DNA from: Pleodorina starrii
Taxonomy: Eukaryota; Chlorophyta; Chlorophyceae; Chlamydomonadales; Volvocaceae
Direction: 5' to 3'
Length of the DNA: 64,000 nt
NCBI GenBank assembly: GCA_030267565.1
Contig: BRXU01000004.1
Coordinates: 5,090,501 to 5,154,500, forward strand
Below are positions 49,801 to 59,900 of this stretch, one piece after another. Under the pieces are notes generated by a model. That model was given only the letters and a program-made list of their open reading frames with translations. It had not been told where the DNA came from and did no database searches. How positions within the stretch are numbered: the stretch's first letter is position 1; each line of letters starts with the position of its first letter. The position numbers and the translations under genes were made by a program.

Positions 49801-51515
49801 GTCTACGGCCGCCCCACCTGAGCGCCATGCCTCTCTCCAGCAGCTCAGCCAAGTCCTCCGCGCACTGGGCCGACTCCTCCACCGCCCCCACCACCAGGAT
49901 GGTGCCGTCGCCCGCGTCGCGCAGAGTGATGCCGCCGCCGCCGTTCGACTGGGCGGCGGCCGGAGCCGGGTCGCGGGAGATCCACTGCAGCATCCATTGG
50001 GCATACCCGTTAGGCAGGTAGCCAGGTAGGCAGGCAGGTGGGTAGGCAGGTGGGTAGGTGCAGGTGTTGCTTGCAGACCGGGCAGGGGCAAGCCGGGCAG
50101 AAGGACGTTGCGGGGGCCGTGACGTCCTCTCGACTGCCCCCCCCATCCGTCCTTCGCTCCCTCCGCCGGTTCAGTCAGTTCGGCGGCTATTTCCATTTGG
50201 GTTGATTCGTGTCCCGCCCGACCAGCTACCTGCAGCCGCCGCCCCTCCCCTGGGCGCCGCCGCCACCGCCGTAACCACAACCCCCGGGGCATCCCCATCG
50301 TGGCAAAGCCCCCAAGGGATTCCCGACATCCGTTGCATCCCTGAGTGTCACCTCTACACCCGAACACCCCCACCTTCGTGGTCTGCTCGGGCGGCGCCGC
50401 CAGCAGGTCCTTCACGTCCTCGTTGTAGATCTCCAGGAACTGCGCCCGGACCTGGAACGAGGCCGCCTGCCTGCGCGCCTCAATGCCCTCGAACACGTGC
50501 CGGATCACCCGCGGCGCAATGCCCATGGCCTGACGATGCTGCTGCTGCTGCTGCTGCTGCTCTTCCTCGGCCACGCAGCCGCTGCCGCCACCGCCGCCGC
50601 CGCCGGCGGCCGCGGCGCACTCGCCGGTGCCCATGGTGAAAGTCTTGCCGCTGCCGGTCTGGCCGTACGCCAGGACCGTGACGTTGAATCCATCGAAGCA
50701 GCTCTCCACCAGCGGGCTCACGACCTCCTGGTAGACTTGCTCCTGGGATTGACGCGGGAGGGAGGGTTGGAAGATAGGAAGAGGTTTTGGGGAGTGGGGA
50801 AGGGCGGTGCGGATAGGCAGGCCGACAGGCTGACTTGCAGAGGCGAGAAAGCTGTCTGAGAGAGCCGATTTGAAGGGGTGTGTGAGGTCAGCAGCGTGCG
50901 ATAACAGGGTGGTGTGTGGAGGGGAAATAAAGAAGGTACCGTGGTGATGTGGAGGTAGGGATGGGTGGGTGGTGTGGATGGGTGGAGGTGTGGAGATGTG
51001 GGTGGGTTCCAGCATGTGGGTGTTCAGATGGAACGGCGGAGACGCGGGAGTGGCGAGGGGCCCTGGAGAGCAAACCCGATGGGGATGGGACGCGCTTTCG
51101 TGATGCAACTTTCTTTGTTGGTCTCTCGTGGGAACTGTCGCGGTCCGGCGCCGGTGTATGTCCGGTCCCCTTGCACGGTGGTGCGCATGCGGGGCACGAG
51201 GGCAGGAACCAGCTCCAAAGGCGCTCGAAAGGAAAGGCAGCTGTCGCGCACCTGCTGGGTGCTTGGCCCAAACGCGTGGTCGAACGTGAAACGCCGGTCG
51301 CGGCCAACGGTAACGCAAGGTCCGTCTGTGGAGATGCAAGTCTTACTGCCCTGCAGGAGCTCGCGTGTGATAAGCGGCCGGACCCTGCGTATAGTTGAAC
51401 GCCGGTCGCATCGCGCAATTATTACATCACGACCCATTGATGCTGCACGCGCGAGGGATGCTTACCGCACCGCGACCCGCACGGCCGCTGCGTCTTGGAG
51501 CGCCGCGTCGTCCAT
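36948..51515 (-). CDS. Kinesin-4-like motor with giant low-complexity tail
   Basis: Microtubule motor of 2715 predicted residues in 19 exons: 51466-51515, 51252-51384, 50374-50742, 49818-49984, 49097-49385, 48699-48782, 48115-48353, 47472-47698, 46702-46978, 45849-46197, 45609-45677, 44611-45144, 43992-44183, 43430-43594, 42898-43029, 41495-42730, 40970-41176, 40570-40692 and 36948-40253. All junctions are GT-AG and in phase. The motor domain (about 10-443) has P-loop GQTGSGKT (88-95), switch I NEQSSRSH (248-255), switch II DLAGSE (337-342) and the kinesin-4-like end [18 protein letters not shown]...[12 protein letters not shown]. Loop L5 and loop L10 carry long Gln/Gly/Ala-rich insertions. 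Residues 444-1614 are coiled-coil segments (such as [20 protein letters not shown]) separated by Gly/Ser linkers. A single last exon encodes an 1101-residue disordered tail rich in Ala, Gly, Ser, Gln and His. Exons 8 and 9 are the least certain. The tail could be a separate gene starting at 40226. Confidence 0.9.
45473..45583. repeat. CCCA and CAGT microsatellites in a kinesin intron
   Basis: CCCA-type runs at about 45473-45499 and 45545-45568, followed by CAGT repeats to about 45583, in intron 45678-45145 on the minus-strand gene. Confidence 0.9.
47356..47407 (+). repeat. Dispersed intronic repeat, copy B
   Basis: Starts with the same GGGTCCGTTCGCTAACGCCG as copy A and ends CGGTATCATTTTTTACC. 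It lies antisense within kinesin intron 46979-47471. Confidence 0.75.
49611..49700. repeat. CATC-rich minisatellite in a kinesin intron
   Basis: Two copies of a roughly 34-bp unit, CCATCCATCC...TTTCATCC...CGTTAACC, plus flanking CCAT repeats, in intron 49386-49817. Confidence 0.85.
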
Positions 51516-52014
51516 GTAGCCGCTGACTTACGCTGACCGTTGCCTTGGAGCCTGCTCTACGCCTTGCTACGCAGCAGCTTGCGACAGGAGGGCATCATGA
51601 AATGATATATTGTCAAGCTCGCTGGTGTAAATGAGCCGGGACCGCTTATGCAGCTGAATGCTGCCCATTTCGGAAAGAGCTCGTAGCCTAAACACAACTT
51701 CAGCAGTGAGCCACTGCGGCTCGAATGTCGAAGCTAGAATAGTCTATGGCAACCGACGCCGGTTCTGCTCTCTGCTTGGTTTCATTTTTTGGGGTGTCGA
51801 CCCGTACGGATATTTTGACGCCCACTAGCCTCGTTAGATTGATACTCGATAAGGTACACCCCCTCTTGAATCCTTGCTCGAGAGCACAGAAACCGAGTAG
51901 AAACGTGTACCCCTGCGGACTGGCTGGACATTTCGGTTGCAGTAAGCCGTTTTGGCGTGCTCTCCTTTACCCCTTGCCTTTTGTCGCTTGTAGTTGCCCT
52001 GACGAAATGGTATC
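51516..52014. promoter_or_regulatory. Shared upstream region of kinesin (-) and mL53 (+)
   Basis: 499 bp between divergent start codons, clearly AT-richer than the flanks (for example AATGATATATTG at about 51601). Both 5' UTRs and promoters must lie here. No specific factor site was identified. Confidence 0.55.
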
Positions 52015-52368
52015 ATGTTGAAGCACCTGAGACGCGTGTTTGTTCAGTTCACGCCTGGGGATCCGAAAGCTGCTTCCGCTCGGGAGCTGCTGCAACGCGT
52101 CAGCAGCAATCAGGCTAAGAGGTCCAATCCAGGTTGCGTGGTGGAGTTTAAGGTCGATGAGGATGGCGCGGCAGGACGTGCTTTCGTAGACCTCACGTTT
52201 ACGGATAATGAGCAGCGACGAGTGCACACCAAGGAGCTGTCGGTGGAGGATGTTGCGCGATTGATCGAACAGAAGGCTGGAGAAATGGAGATGCGCGCGG
52301 TGATGAAGGAGGTTGGTTACGATCCCTGGCGTGCGGAGAACCGGCTGCCGCCATCAACGTCGGCGTAA
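52015..52368 (+). CDS. Mitochondrial ribosomal protein mL53
   Basis: Single-exon gene of 117 residues. The start MLKHLRRVFVQFTPGDPKAAS, a thioredoxin-like core with QAKRSNPGCVVEF and the strand-forming AFVDLTFTDNE match plant mL53 (MRPL53), whose N-terminus has the pattern hydrophobic-FNALDPR-AS and KAKESNP. mL53 is a small protein of the mitochondrial large ribosomal subunit. It is the only intronless gene here, with ATG at 52015 and stop at 52366-52368. The C-terminal part (GEMEMRAVMKEVGYDPW) parallels the plant-specific helix. A TGTAA lies 320 nt downstream. The assignment rests on recalled family pattern; the short length leaves some doubt. Confidence 0.8.
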   Translation: MLKHLRRVFVQFTPGDPKAASARELLQRVSSNQAKRSNPGCVVEFKVDEDGAAGRAFVDLTFTDNEQRRVHTKELSVEDVARLIEQKAGEMEMRAVMKEVGYDPWRAENRLPPSTSA

Positions 52369-53091
52369 GCCGCCCCCACTTGCGACAGTGGCAGTGACAC
52401 ACCATAGCCCGCAACGTGAGGTGTCTATGCCGTTGCCAGATGTTGCCTAGCCGTTGCCGGAGGGAAAGCGTGCAGTATTGAGGCGTCGGGCTGGCGGGCC
52501 ACAAGTGCGTTGCAGAACTCGCAAGGTCTTTGGTGCCTGCCCACAGTATGCGCATCTTTCGCAGGGGTGCACAGCGTGGACATGAACACGGGGGATAGTA
52601 CCTTGGCTGCCAGGCTACGTGAGCCCGTGTGACCCGAGGTTCGCCGTCGTGTGGCGGCACCACGTGCCGGAAGCGTGTGTTTCCGACTTGTAATTCGAGG
52701 GCAGTCGACCCACGCAACGAGCGTCACCTCTGTCTGTCGACTTGAACGACCCGCACACCACTCTGCGCGATGCTCGAGAACAAAATCGCATCATCGCACG
52801 CCGTCGTACTGTACAGCTCACTAATACCGAGATGAGCCCCTCACGTCTCCACAACATATACCCCGAACACCCCCCAGGCTCACGCTCTCCCGACACTCTT
52901 ACGCCCCTTCTACAAAACGTCCACGGGCGCGCGCAGGCGAGGGGCTGCCATACCTTCGATACCGAATATCAAGGTGTCCGCGACCCGTTGCCCACGCCCC
53001 ATGCCAAAAATACGGTACTTTCACCCGGCTCGCCCCCCGCCCCGGGGGATCCCGCACGCCGCCGCCGCCACTTCCCTACGTCGTCTCCGCC
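52369..53091. other. Convergent intergenic: 3' sides of mL53 and PGP
   Basis: No coding exon seen. The left 320 nt are mL53 3' UTR. The right part should be PGP 3' UTR, but no minus-strand TGTAA was found. Confidence 0.6.
52689..52693 (+). terminator. TGTAA polyadenylation signal of mL53
   Basis: TGTAA 320 nt after the mL53 stop. Confidence 0.65.
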
Positions 53092-56000
53092 TCATGCGGC
53101 CACCATGGCCATCTCCTTGACCGTCAGCAGATCCGGCAGCTTGGCCAACACGTAGTCGGGGATGACCTTGTTGTCCGGGGAGTTGAGGACCTCCTCGGTG
53201 GTCACACCTGCGGGGGGAGGGGGAAGGGGGGATGGGAGGGGTCGGGCCAGGCCGGGTAAGGCTTTTTTTGAGGGGCGGGGACGCTCGACCCGAAGCAAAG
53301 ACGGGAGAGCGCTGAGGGCAGGAAACAACCCAGATCGGATCCAATCGGAATACAACAACCCAGTTCGGATCTGCCCGATCTGCTGTGCTACAACCTGTCC
53401 TGATAGGGTTGCACCGGTACGGCGACTGAAGTAGGAAACACACGTCACGGTATTCGACAGCGTCCCGACCGGCGATCCTCCACGTCACGCCATGCCTTGC
53501 CTAGCGCCCCGACTCCCGAGGACAGCGGCGCCGCCCACAACACCACCTCGCTACCACCCCCACCCCCGCGGCCCTCACACCGACCCGCGGGTCGCAAATA
53601 AAAGCGCGCCAGGCCGCCCGCACGACCCACCGGACAGCACCAGCGACGTGGTGAGGCCGCCGTTCTTGCCAAACATGATGTCCGTGTCCAGGCGGTCTCC
53701 CACCATGCAGATCTGGTCGGGCCGCAGGCCCAGGGAGGCGGAGATGTTCTTGAGCATGAAGTCCGAGGGCTTGCCCACAACCGTGGGCTCGCGCTTGGTG
53801 GAGCCAACGATGGCGCCAACCATGGAGCCGTTGCCTGCGGGGGTTATCCACGTATAGGCCGGAGCCCGTGAACGGGGGGGTATGTGTAAGGAGGCAAGCC
53901 GACAGGTTGGGAACAGCGGTAGGAAAGAGGTGCGACCGCAGCAGCGGTGGGAACGGCACACGGCAGCAGTCGTGGAGAAGCAGGGGAGGGCGGGTGAGAG
54001 GTTGGGGATGGGAGAGGAAAGAAATGGGGGTCGCGGCCGAGATCGCGTCCATCGCCCCAAACCCCAGCAGGTACCGGTCCGGAAGTCCGGTGCCCAGGCC
54101 CGCCTGGCCGTCGCCTCGCGGTGCGCAGTCCACCGGCCCGACCGCCCCACGCACCCAACCCGGCGCAAGCTCCCAACCCTCCCACCCCGACCCTCCCCCC
54201 CCCCGCCACGTCACCCACCCGCCCACTCCTGCGCATCCGTCAGGTGCGTCACCGCGTCCCGGTTGGTGGCGATGAAGAGGCAGCCGGGGTTCTCCCGAAT
54301 GCACAGCGTGGCGTACTGGATCTTGTAGTAGTTGATGTAACGGTCAAAGCCAACCACCACAGCGCCAACCTGCGCAGTTGCATCACATCACATCACCATC
54401 ACCACCACCATCATCATCAACAACGTCAACGTCATCAGCAGCAGCAATCGCAGCGGCAGCAGCAGCAGTAACAGGTCGGAGGCGGCCCCGCCGTGTCGCC
54501 GGGGGTAAACTCAAAAATCTATGACCCGGGGGCGACCCCAGCCAGGAACGGCGGCGTGCGTGTGCGCCAGCTCCGGCGCGACCTCCCTCCCTCTCCGCGA
54601 CATTGCTTCATCGCTTCGTCGCGCGGTCAACCTTGCTTCACGGACACAACAACCACCCGCCCGCCCCTGTAGCCCAGCCCGGCCCGTTGCCGTACTCACG
54701 TCGTGGTCGTGCTCCATGTACTCCCCGCTCTTGAGGGTCACCCGCTTGTCCGCGTCCCCGGGCCCCCCCAGGTGGCGGATGCCCTTGAGGTCAAGCTCCT
54801 CCAGGATGCCCGTCTCGCCGATCACGTAAACCTGCCGTACAGCCGTACAACCCCGGACGAGGGCCACACCGTCAACTCAACCGCCCAGTCAAGTCGGCGC
54901 CAGTTGCTGGCCCGGTGGCTGACCGGACCGGACAGGGCAGGTCGCCCTGGAGGGGCTAGGGCTCGGAAGAGCATCAGGAGGCGGTCCAGGGAGCGAACCA
55001 AAGCCACCGGATCGCTGAGCAGCACTGCAAAGCCACCGTGCTGCCGTACCCCGAGCGACGACGGTGTGTTCAGCGGGTGGTGGCGCAGGCCGCAAGGGCG
55101 ACAGCGCTCAATCTGCAAACGCTGCCCTCCCCTCCCCTCCTCACCAACTGCACGTAACCCCCCGATCGCGCGCATGCCCAAGGTCCCAGCTGCACCAGTC
55201 CAAGACCGGCCCTCCGCGCTGCATTCGCGAGGACATTTCCGAGCGCGGCCCCGGGCGTTGTCGTGCAGCCGGGCCACGCCCACGGCCTCCCGCCACGTCC
55301 ACCGCCATCCCTGGGGCTTCCTCGGGTTCGCTGCCTTGCCTCGCTGCTCCGGGCTGGGCGCGCTCCCTCCTGGCTCCCTGCCTCAGACTAAAACCGTGGA
55401 AACACCACCCCTGGAGCTAGAGGCCTTACCTTCTTGTTGAAGTTGATCGACTCCAGGTAGGCCGCCGCGGCGTACGACGAGGAGTAGATCTCCTCCTGAG
55501 ATCAGGAATGGCCACACAGCAAAGTGCGCCGCAAGCCAAGGCATGTGAGTGTGCCGTGTCCAAACAGCGCACGGCAGCACGACACAGCACGACACAGCAC
55601 AGCACAGCACGCGGCCATAGCCCCCAAGGCCCCCCGCCGCCCCCCTCGGGTCCCTCCGGGGCTGGGGAAGCCGTGTGCCGAGTGCCGCTGCGCCGTGTGG
55701 GGGACGGGAGTCGCGCCTCCTCCCCCTCCTCCTCCTCCACCAACTCACCGCCTTGACGTCTAGCCCCAGCGATTGGAACTTGGACATGTAGCCGGCGCGG
55801 GACTTGGTCGAGTTGTTGGTGACGAAAAAGACCTTCTTGCCCTGAGGGGTTGGGGGTGGGAGGGAGCCAGCGAGCGGAGCACCGGTACGTGGCAACGATG
55901 GGGCTGAGATGGCTGAGGTGCGGAGGGGGCTGAGGGGGAGAGAGATGCGTTGCGCGCCCTGGAAGCCGTCTTTTGATTGGGCCGTGTGTGACTGTCCACG

Positions 56001-56652
56001 AATGCCGGGCTGGGAGAAGGCACTGCGCACTCTCCAAGCCGTGCAGTATGCACGCAGGTAGCGTTGCCCCCCGTAATGACTGTACGTGCTGATGGGTGGC
56101 AACGGGGAGAAGGCAGGGTGAGAACCTGGGTGGAGTGGTACATGTGCATCAGAAGGGCGACGCGGGTCGTGTCACTCGCTCTGCGCTGCAGCCCTTGCCG
56201 TACATATCCGTTTGCAAACCCCCTAGCCCCCCGGGCTCACCATGCCACGCAGCATGTCCAGCGTCTCCGGGACCCCATCGATGACCTTGTCCCCGAGCCA
56301 GATCACGCCTGTGTGCACACAAGAAGTGCGACTTGAAAGGGCGCGGAGCTCCGCACGCCTCGCCATGCGCGCGCGGGCCTCGCGGCTTACCGTCGCAGTC
56401 AAAGATGAAGCACTCCACCCTCTTCAGCAGGTCCAGCTTTTGCTCGTTGGTGGCGCGCGGGACTGCGAAGGGCGCGTTGCGCGCGTTGGGCGACTAGCTA
56501 CAAGCGCTACCGCGAACGCACGACCCATCCGCGCAGCTTTGTGTGAACTCACTCGGCCGGGCTGTTGCCGTGCACGCCACCATTCTGCGCGCAGGCCTCA
56601 CAGGACGAGCACCTGCCCGCGCGCCCGGCAGCGACCGCTGCAATGCTTGCAT
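53092..56652 (-). CDS. PGP1: Phosphoglycolate phosphatase (chloroplast, HAD family)
   Basis: Hydrolyses 2-phosphoglycolate to glycolate, the first step of photorespiration. Nine exons: 56553-56652, 56391-56462, 56241-56308, 55749-55841, 55430-55495, 54700-54831, 54219-54369, 53631-53834 and 53092-53207, giving 333 residues; the Chlamydomonas enzyme is about 330. The Arg/Ala-rich leader (MQALQRSLPGARAGARPVRP) fits a chloroplast transit peptide. HAD motifs are complete: motif I FDCDGVIW with nucleophile Asp55 and Asp57, motif II VTNNSTKSR, motif III lysine in VGKPSDFML and motif IV MVGDRLDTD (271-279). CLFIATNRDAVTHL is typical of the NagD/PGP cap type. All introns are GT-AG and in phase. Divergent from the RPAP1-like gene. 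Other HAD phosphatases (4-nitrophenylphosphatase-like) are close relatives, but the transit peptide favours PGP. Confidence 0.93.
53839..53870 (-). repeat. Intronic dispersed repeat, copy in PGP
   Basis: Reverse complement begins CACGGGCTCCGGCCTATACG and ends directly at the CAG acceptor of PGP intron 53835-54218. It is 31/32 identical to 19279-19310. Confidence 0.85.
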
Positions 56653-56986
56653 AGTCCTGGCTGTAGGAGGGTCGCTCAACAAGCGACTGTTCCACTCACT
56701 ACCGCTGAAAATGGACTATCAAGGCAGTTATAAGTAAAAGTATGCTAGCATTTCATGGCTATATCTATGACTTTCACGGAGAGCAAGCAATGGATTTGGA
56801 CGAGCATCGCCATCGTCAGTGCTGCTCCGCCCCGCCTTGCCTATGGCCGGGTTTTGTCTAAGAAACTGCTTAAGAACGTACTACTTTACAATAATTTACA
56901 TGCCTATGCATGTATCGACTTTCAGTAAAACGGCTCGTTTAACCCGTCAGCATCATTCGCTGTAGCCTGGGCAGCTGTCGTTCATA
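56653..56986. promoter_or_regulatory. Shared upstream region of PGP (-) and RPAP1-like gene (+)
   Basis: 334 bp between divergent starts, strikingly AT-rich from about 56700 to 56950 (for example GTTATAAGTAAAAGTATG at about 56728). It should contain both promoters; a TATA-like TTATAAGTAAAA is present but unproven. Confidence 0.55.
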
Positions 56987-59900
56987 ATGGAGGAAGACGA
57001 GGGAATTTCGCGGAGCCGGGAGTTAGCGGCCAATTCCGAGGAGGAACTACTGGCGATGCAGGCAAGCGCAACGAATCCTGAGCTGTCCTGCTGGTTCATT
57101 CAGCGCACAGTCTGATCAGTGCGTCACGAACCGCTGTCTCCCCCGACTTTCAGGAGGAGTTCCTGGCGCAGCAGCAGCGCCCCGCCGCCAGCGTCACCCG
57201 CGTTTCGCGCCGGAACGGTTCCGGAGCCCCCTCTCAGGCCTCACCCGCACCCCGCCTCGTCTCGGGGCCGCCCCATGTCGCCTCCTCCGACGCGCAGCCC
57301 CTTCAAGGCAGCAGCCTTAGCCACATACACAGCAGAGGTAACGCGGTGCGCGGTGCTGACAATCGAACGACGAGTCTTGACAGCCCCCCCCCCAAAACCA
57401 GCACCTCCAGCCCGGCTTGGCACGGCCGTTTCGCGCCAGTCATGCGCGCCATGATCGTTCATGCCCACATGTATGTAAGTGAACGCGACATGTGGTAATG
57501 GACGCGTGTCAATGGACGGGTCATTTGCAGGTGCCGCGCCGCGTCGCGCTCCGGGACCGGCACTGGGTGGTGGCGGCGGCGGCGTTGGCGGTCCCCAGGG
57601 CAGTGTGCGTGGGGACGAGGAGCTGCTTGCTAGCACCGAAGAGGAGCTGCTGAGGATTCAGGTGAGGCTCGCGTCGCCCGCCCGCCCTCTCTCTCTCGCG
57701 CGCGTGCGAGCCTAAGGCTGGAGGGAGCCAGCCAGCCAGCCGGAAAGCCGCGCTTCTGGCGCGCCCTTGCCCCCGCGCCTGATATACGCCCCCGTGGCTG
57801 TAAATGACACGTGGTGCGGGCGCTGCTGCCTCTGCTGTCTTCGTCGGCCACATTTGGCCACGCACGCACACACGCACACACACTGACGTTTGGCGTTGTT
57901 TGATTCCGCTGCTGGCCGTACTTCAGGAGGAGTTCCTGTCCCAGAACAGCCGCCCGGCGGCCAAGGTGACGCGCATCAACCGCCCGGGGGCATCGGCCGC
58001 GGCCGCGACGGTGGCCGCGGCGAGTGGTGCGCCAGCTGCACCAGCCTGCAGCGCGGCGAGTGCGGGCGGGGCAGGCGGAGCCGGCAGCGGCGGCGGAGCC
58101 CAGGCTGTGAGGCGGACACCGGCCGCCGCGGCCCCGTCGAAGCCGCGAGCCGGGGGGCCAGCGCCAGCGGCGGCCGCGGCGGTGGCGGGGCCAGAAGGCG
58201 GATCGTTTTGGGAAGAAGGCGAAGAGGAGCAGGCGCCCGAGGAGGAGCCGAAAAGTATAATTGGTGGGTGGCCAGTGGGGGTGGGTGGGTGGACAGGGTT
58301 GGTGCACTGACGGGCCGCAAGCGAAACAGTGCAACAGCGCAACAGAGCCCATCCAGGGCCCAGTCCCCGGAGGGCGGAACCAGCTGGAAGCTGGAACCGG
58401 AAGGTGCACCCACACGGCGCGGCGGCCAACCGCTCGCCGCGCTCCTGCCCCTCAAACCGTCTTCTGGCCCCGCATGCCGCCCTCCCAGCCGCCGCCCTCC
58501 TCACCCCTCCTCACACACACACACACCCGGCCAGGCACATAACCAACCCCCCGGCCAACCAATCAACCAACCGCGCCCACTCCCGCGCCCGCCCCCGCCC
58601 CCGCTCCCGCCCCCGCCCCCGTCACGCACACACGCACACGCATGCACGCACGCAGCGCCCATCGAGGGGCTGCTGGGGGACATTTTGGAGCGACCCTCCC
58701 CGGCAGCGCCCCAGCCCCCGGGGGCACCCGCGGTGGCTGCACTGGTGACTGAGGCCACCGCCCCGGTGGTGGTGGTGGTGGAGCGGGATGTGGTGACGCC
58801 CTTCCCCGAGGCCAGGGTGCCTGGCGCCGGGTCGGGGGGACCGGGCGCGCCCGTGGCGGCGCCGTTTCCGGAGGCGCTGCACAGGCGCCAGTCCAAGGCA
58901 GGTCGAGGGGTCAAGGCGGAGGTGCACACCGACCCACGGGTCGGCTGTGGGCGGGCGGGCGGGGCGGGGCGGGGCAGGGGGGGCTCGTTTAGGGTCTGTG
59001 GGAGGGCGGGCGGGGGCAGTGCCTGCTGCATTGCAGCTGGCTGCTTGGCATGGGCGTTTGGTTTGGGCCGCGAGCAGAGCTTCTAAAGAGGAAACGAAGC
59101 AGAGCGAAGTGAAGCGACAATTGGCTGGAAGGGTGGGTGGTGGGACTTAAAGAGCCGCTGGGTTCGTGAAGAGCCGTATACATTATCGTGAGGCTCTCGG
59201 GCCAGCTGTCAAGGTGGAACGGACCCGTGGGTCGCAACCGCTTCCTCCAATCCATCCACCCACCCGCCTGGTTGCCGACCGCTGGGCCTGCTCCCCGGGC
59301 TGCCCCACGGGCGCCCTGCGAGCGCTTTTCCCCAAACCCGCACGATGGCCGCCTTCGCTCCCCGCCCCGCTGTCGCCGCGCTGCGCAGTTCGCCTTGAGT
59401 CGCAAGGCCAAGCAGCAGCAGCAACAGCAGCAGCAGGGGCCTCTGGCCACGCCGACGGCTGCAAGCGGCGCCGCGTCATCCTCGGCCTCCCCGCCCGCTG
59501 CCCCACCCGCCACCACCACCGCCTCTGCCCGCCAGCCGCTGAGCCGCAGCGCCCTCACCGATTGGTCCCTGCTGCCCACGGGCCCCGTCTCTGCGGCCGC
59601 GACAGCGGCAGACCAGACCGCCGCCGCCGCCGCCTTCCTCCCTACCGAAGGCGTCACACTGGGTGGCGGCGGCGCCGAAGGCGCCGCCGCCGCCGAAGGG
59701 GGCGCCGAAGGCGGCGGCGGTGAGTTGGGTGCCATCGGCGAGCTCAACCGGGAGGCTGTGTCCCGCATGCGACCCGAGGAGGTGGCGGCGGCGCTGGAGG
59801 AGCTATCGTCCCGCATGCAGCCTCAGGCGCTGGAGTTCCTGCGGCGCAGGGGCGCGCAGCGCCTACAGGCGCAGCAGCAGCGGCCGCCGCCGCAGCAGCA

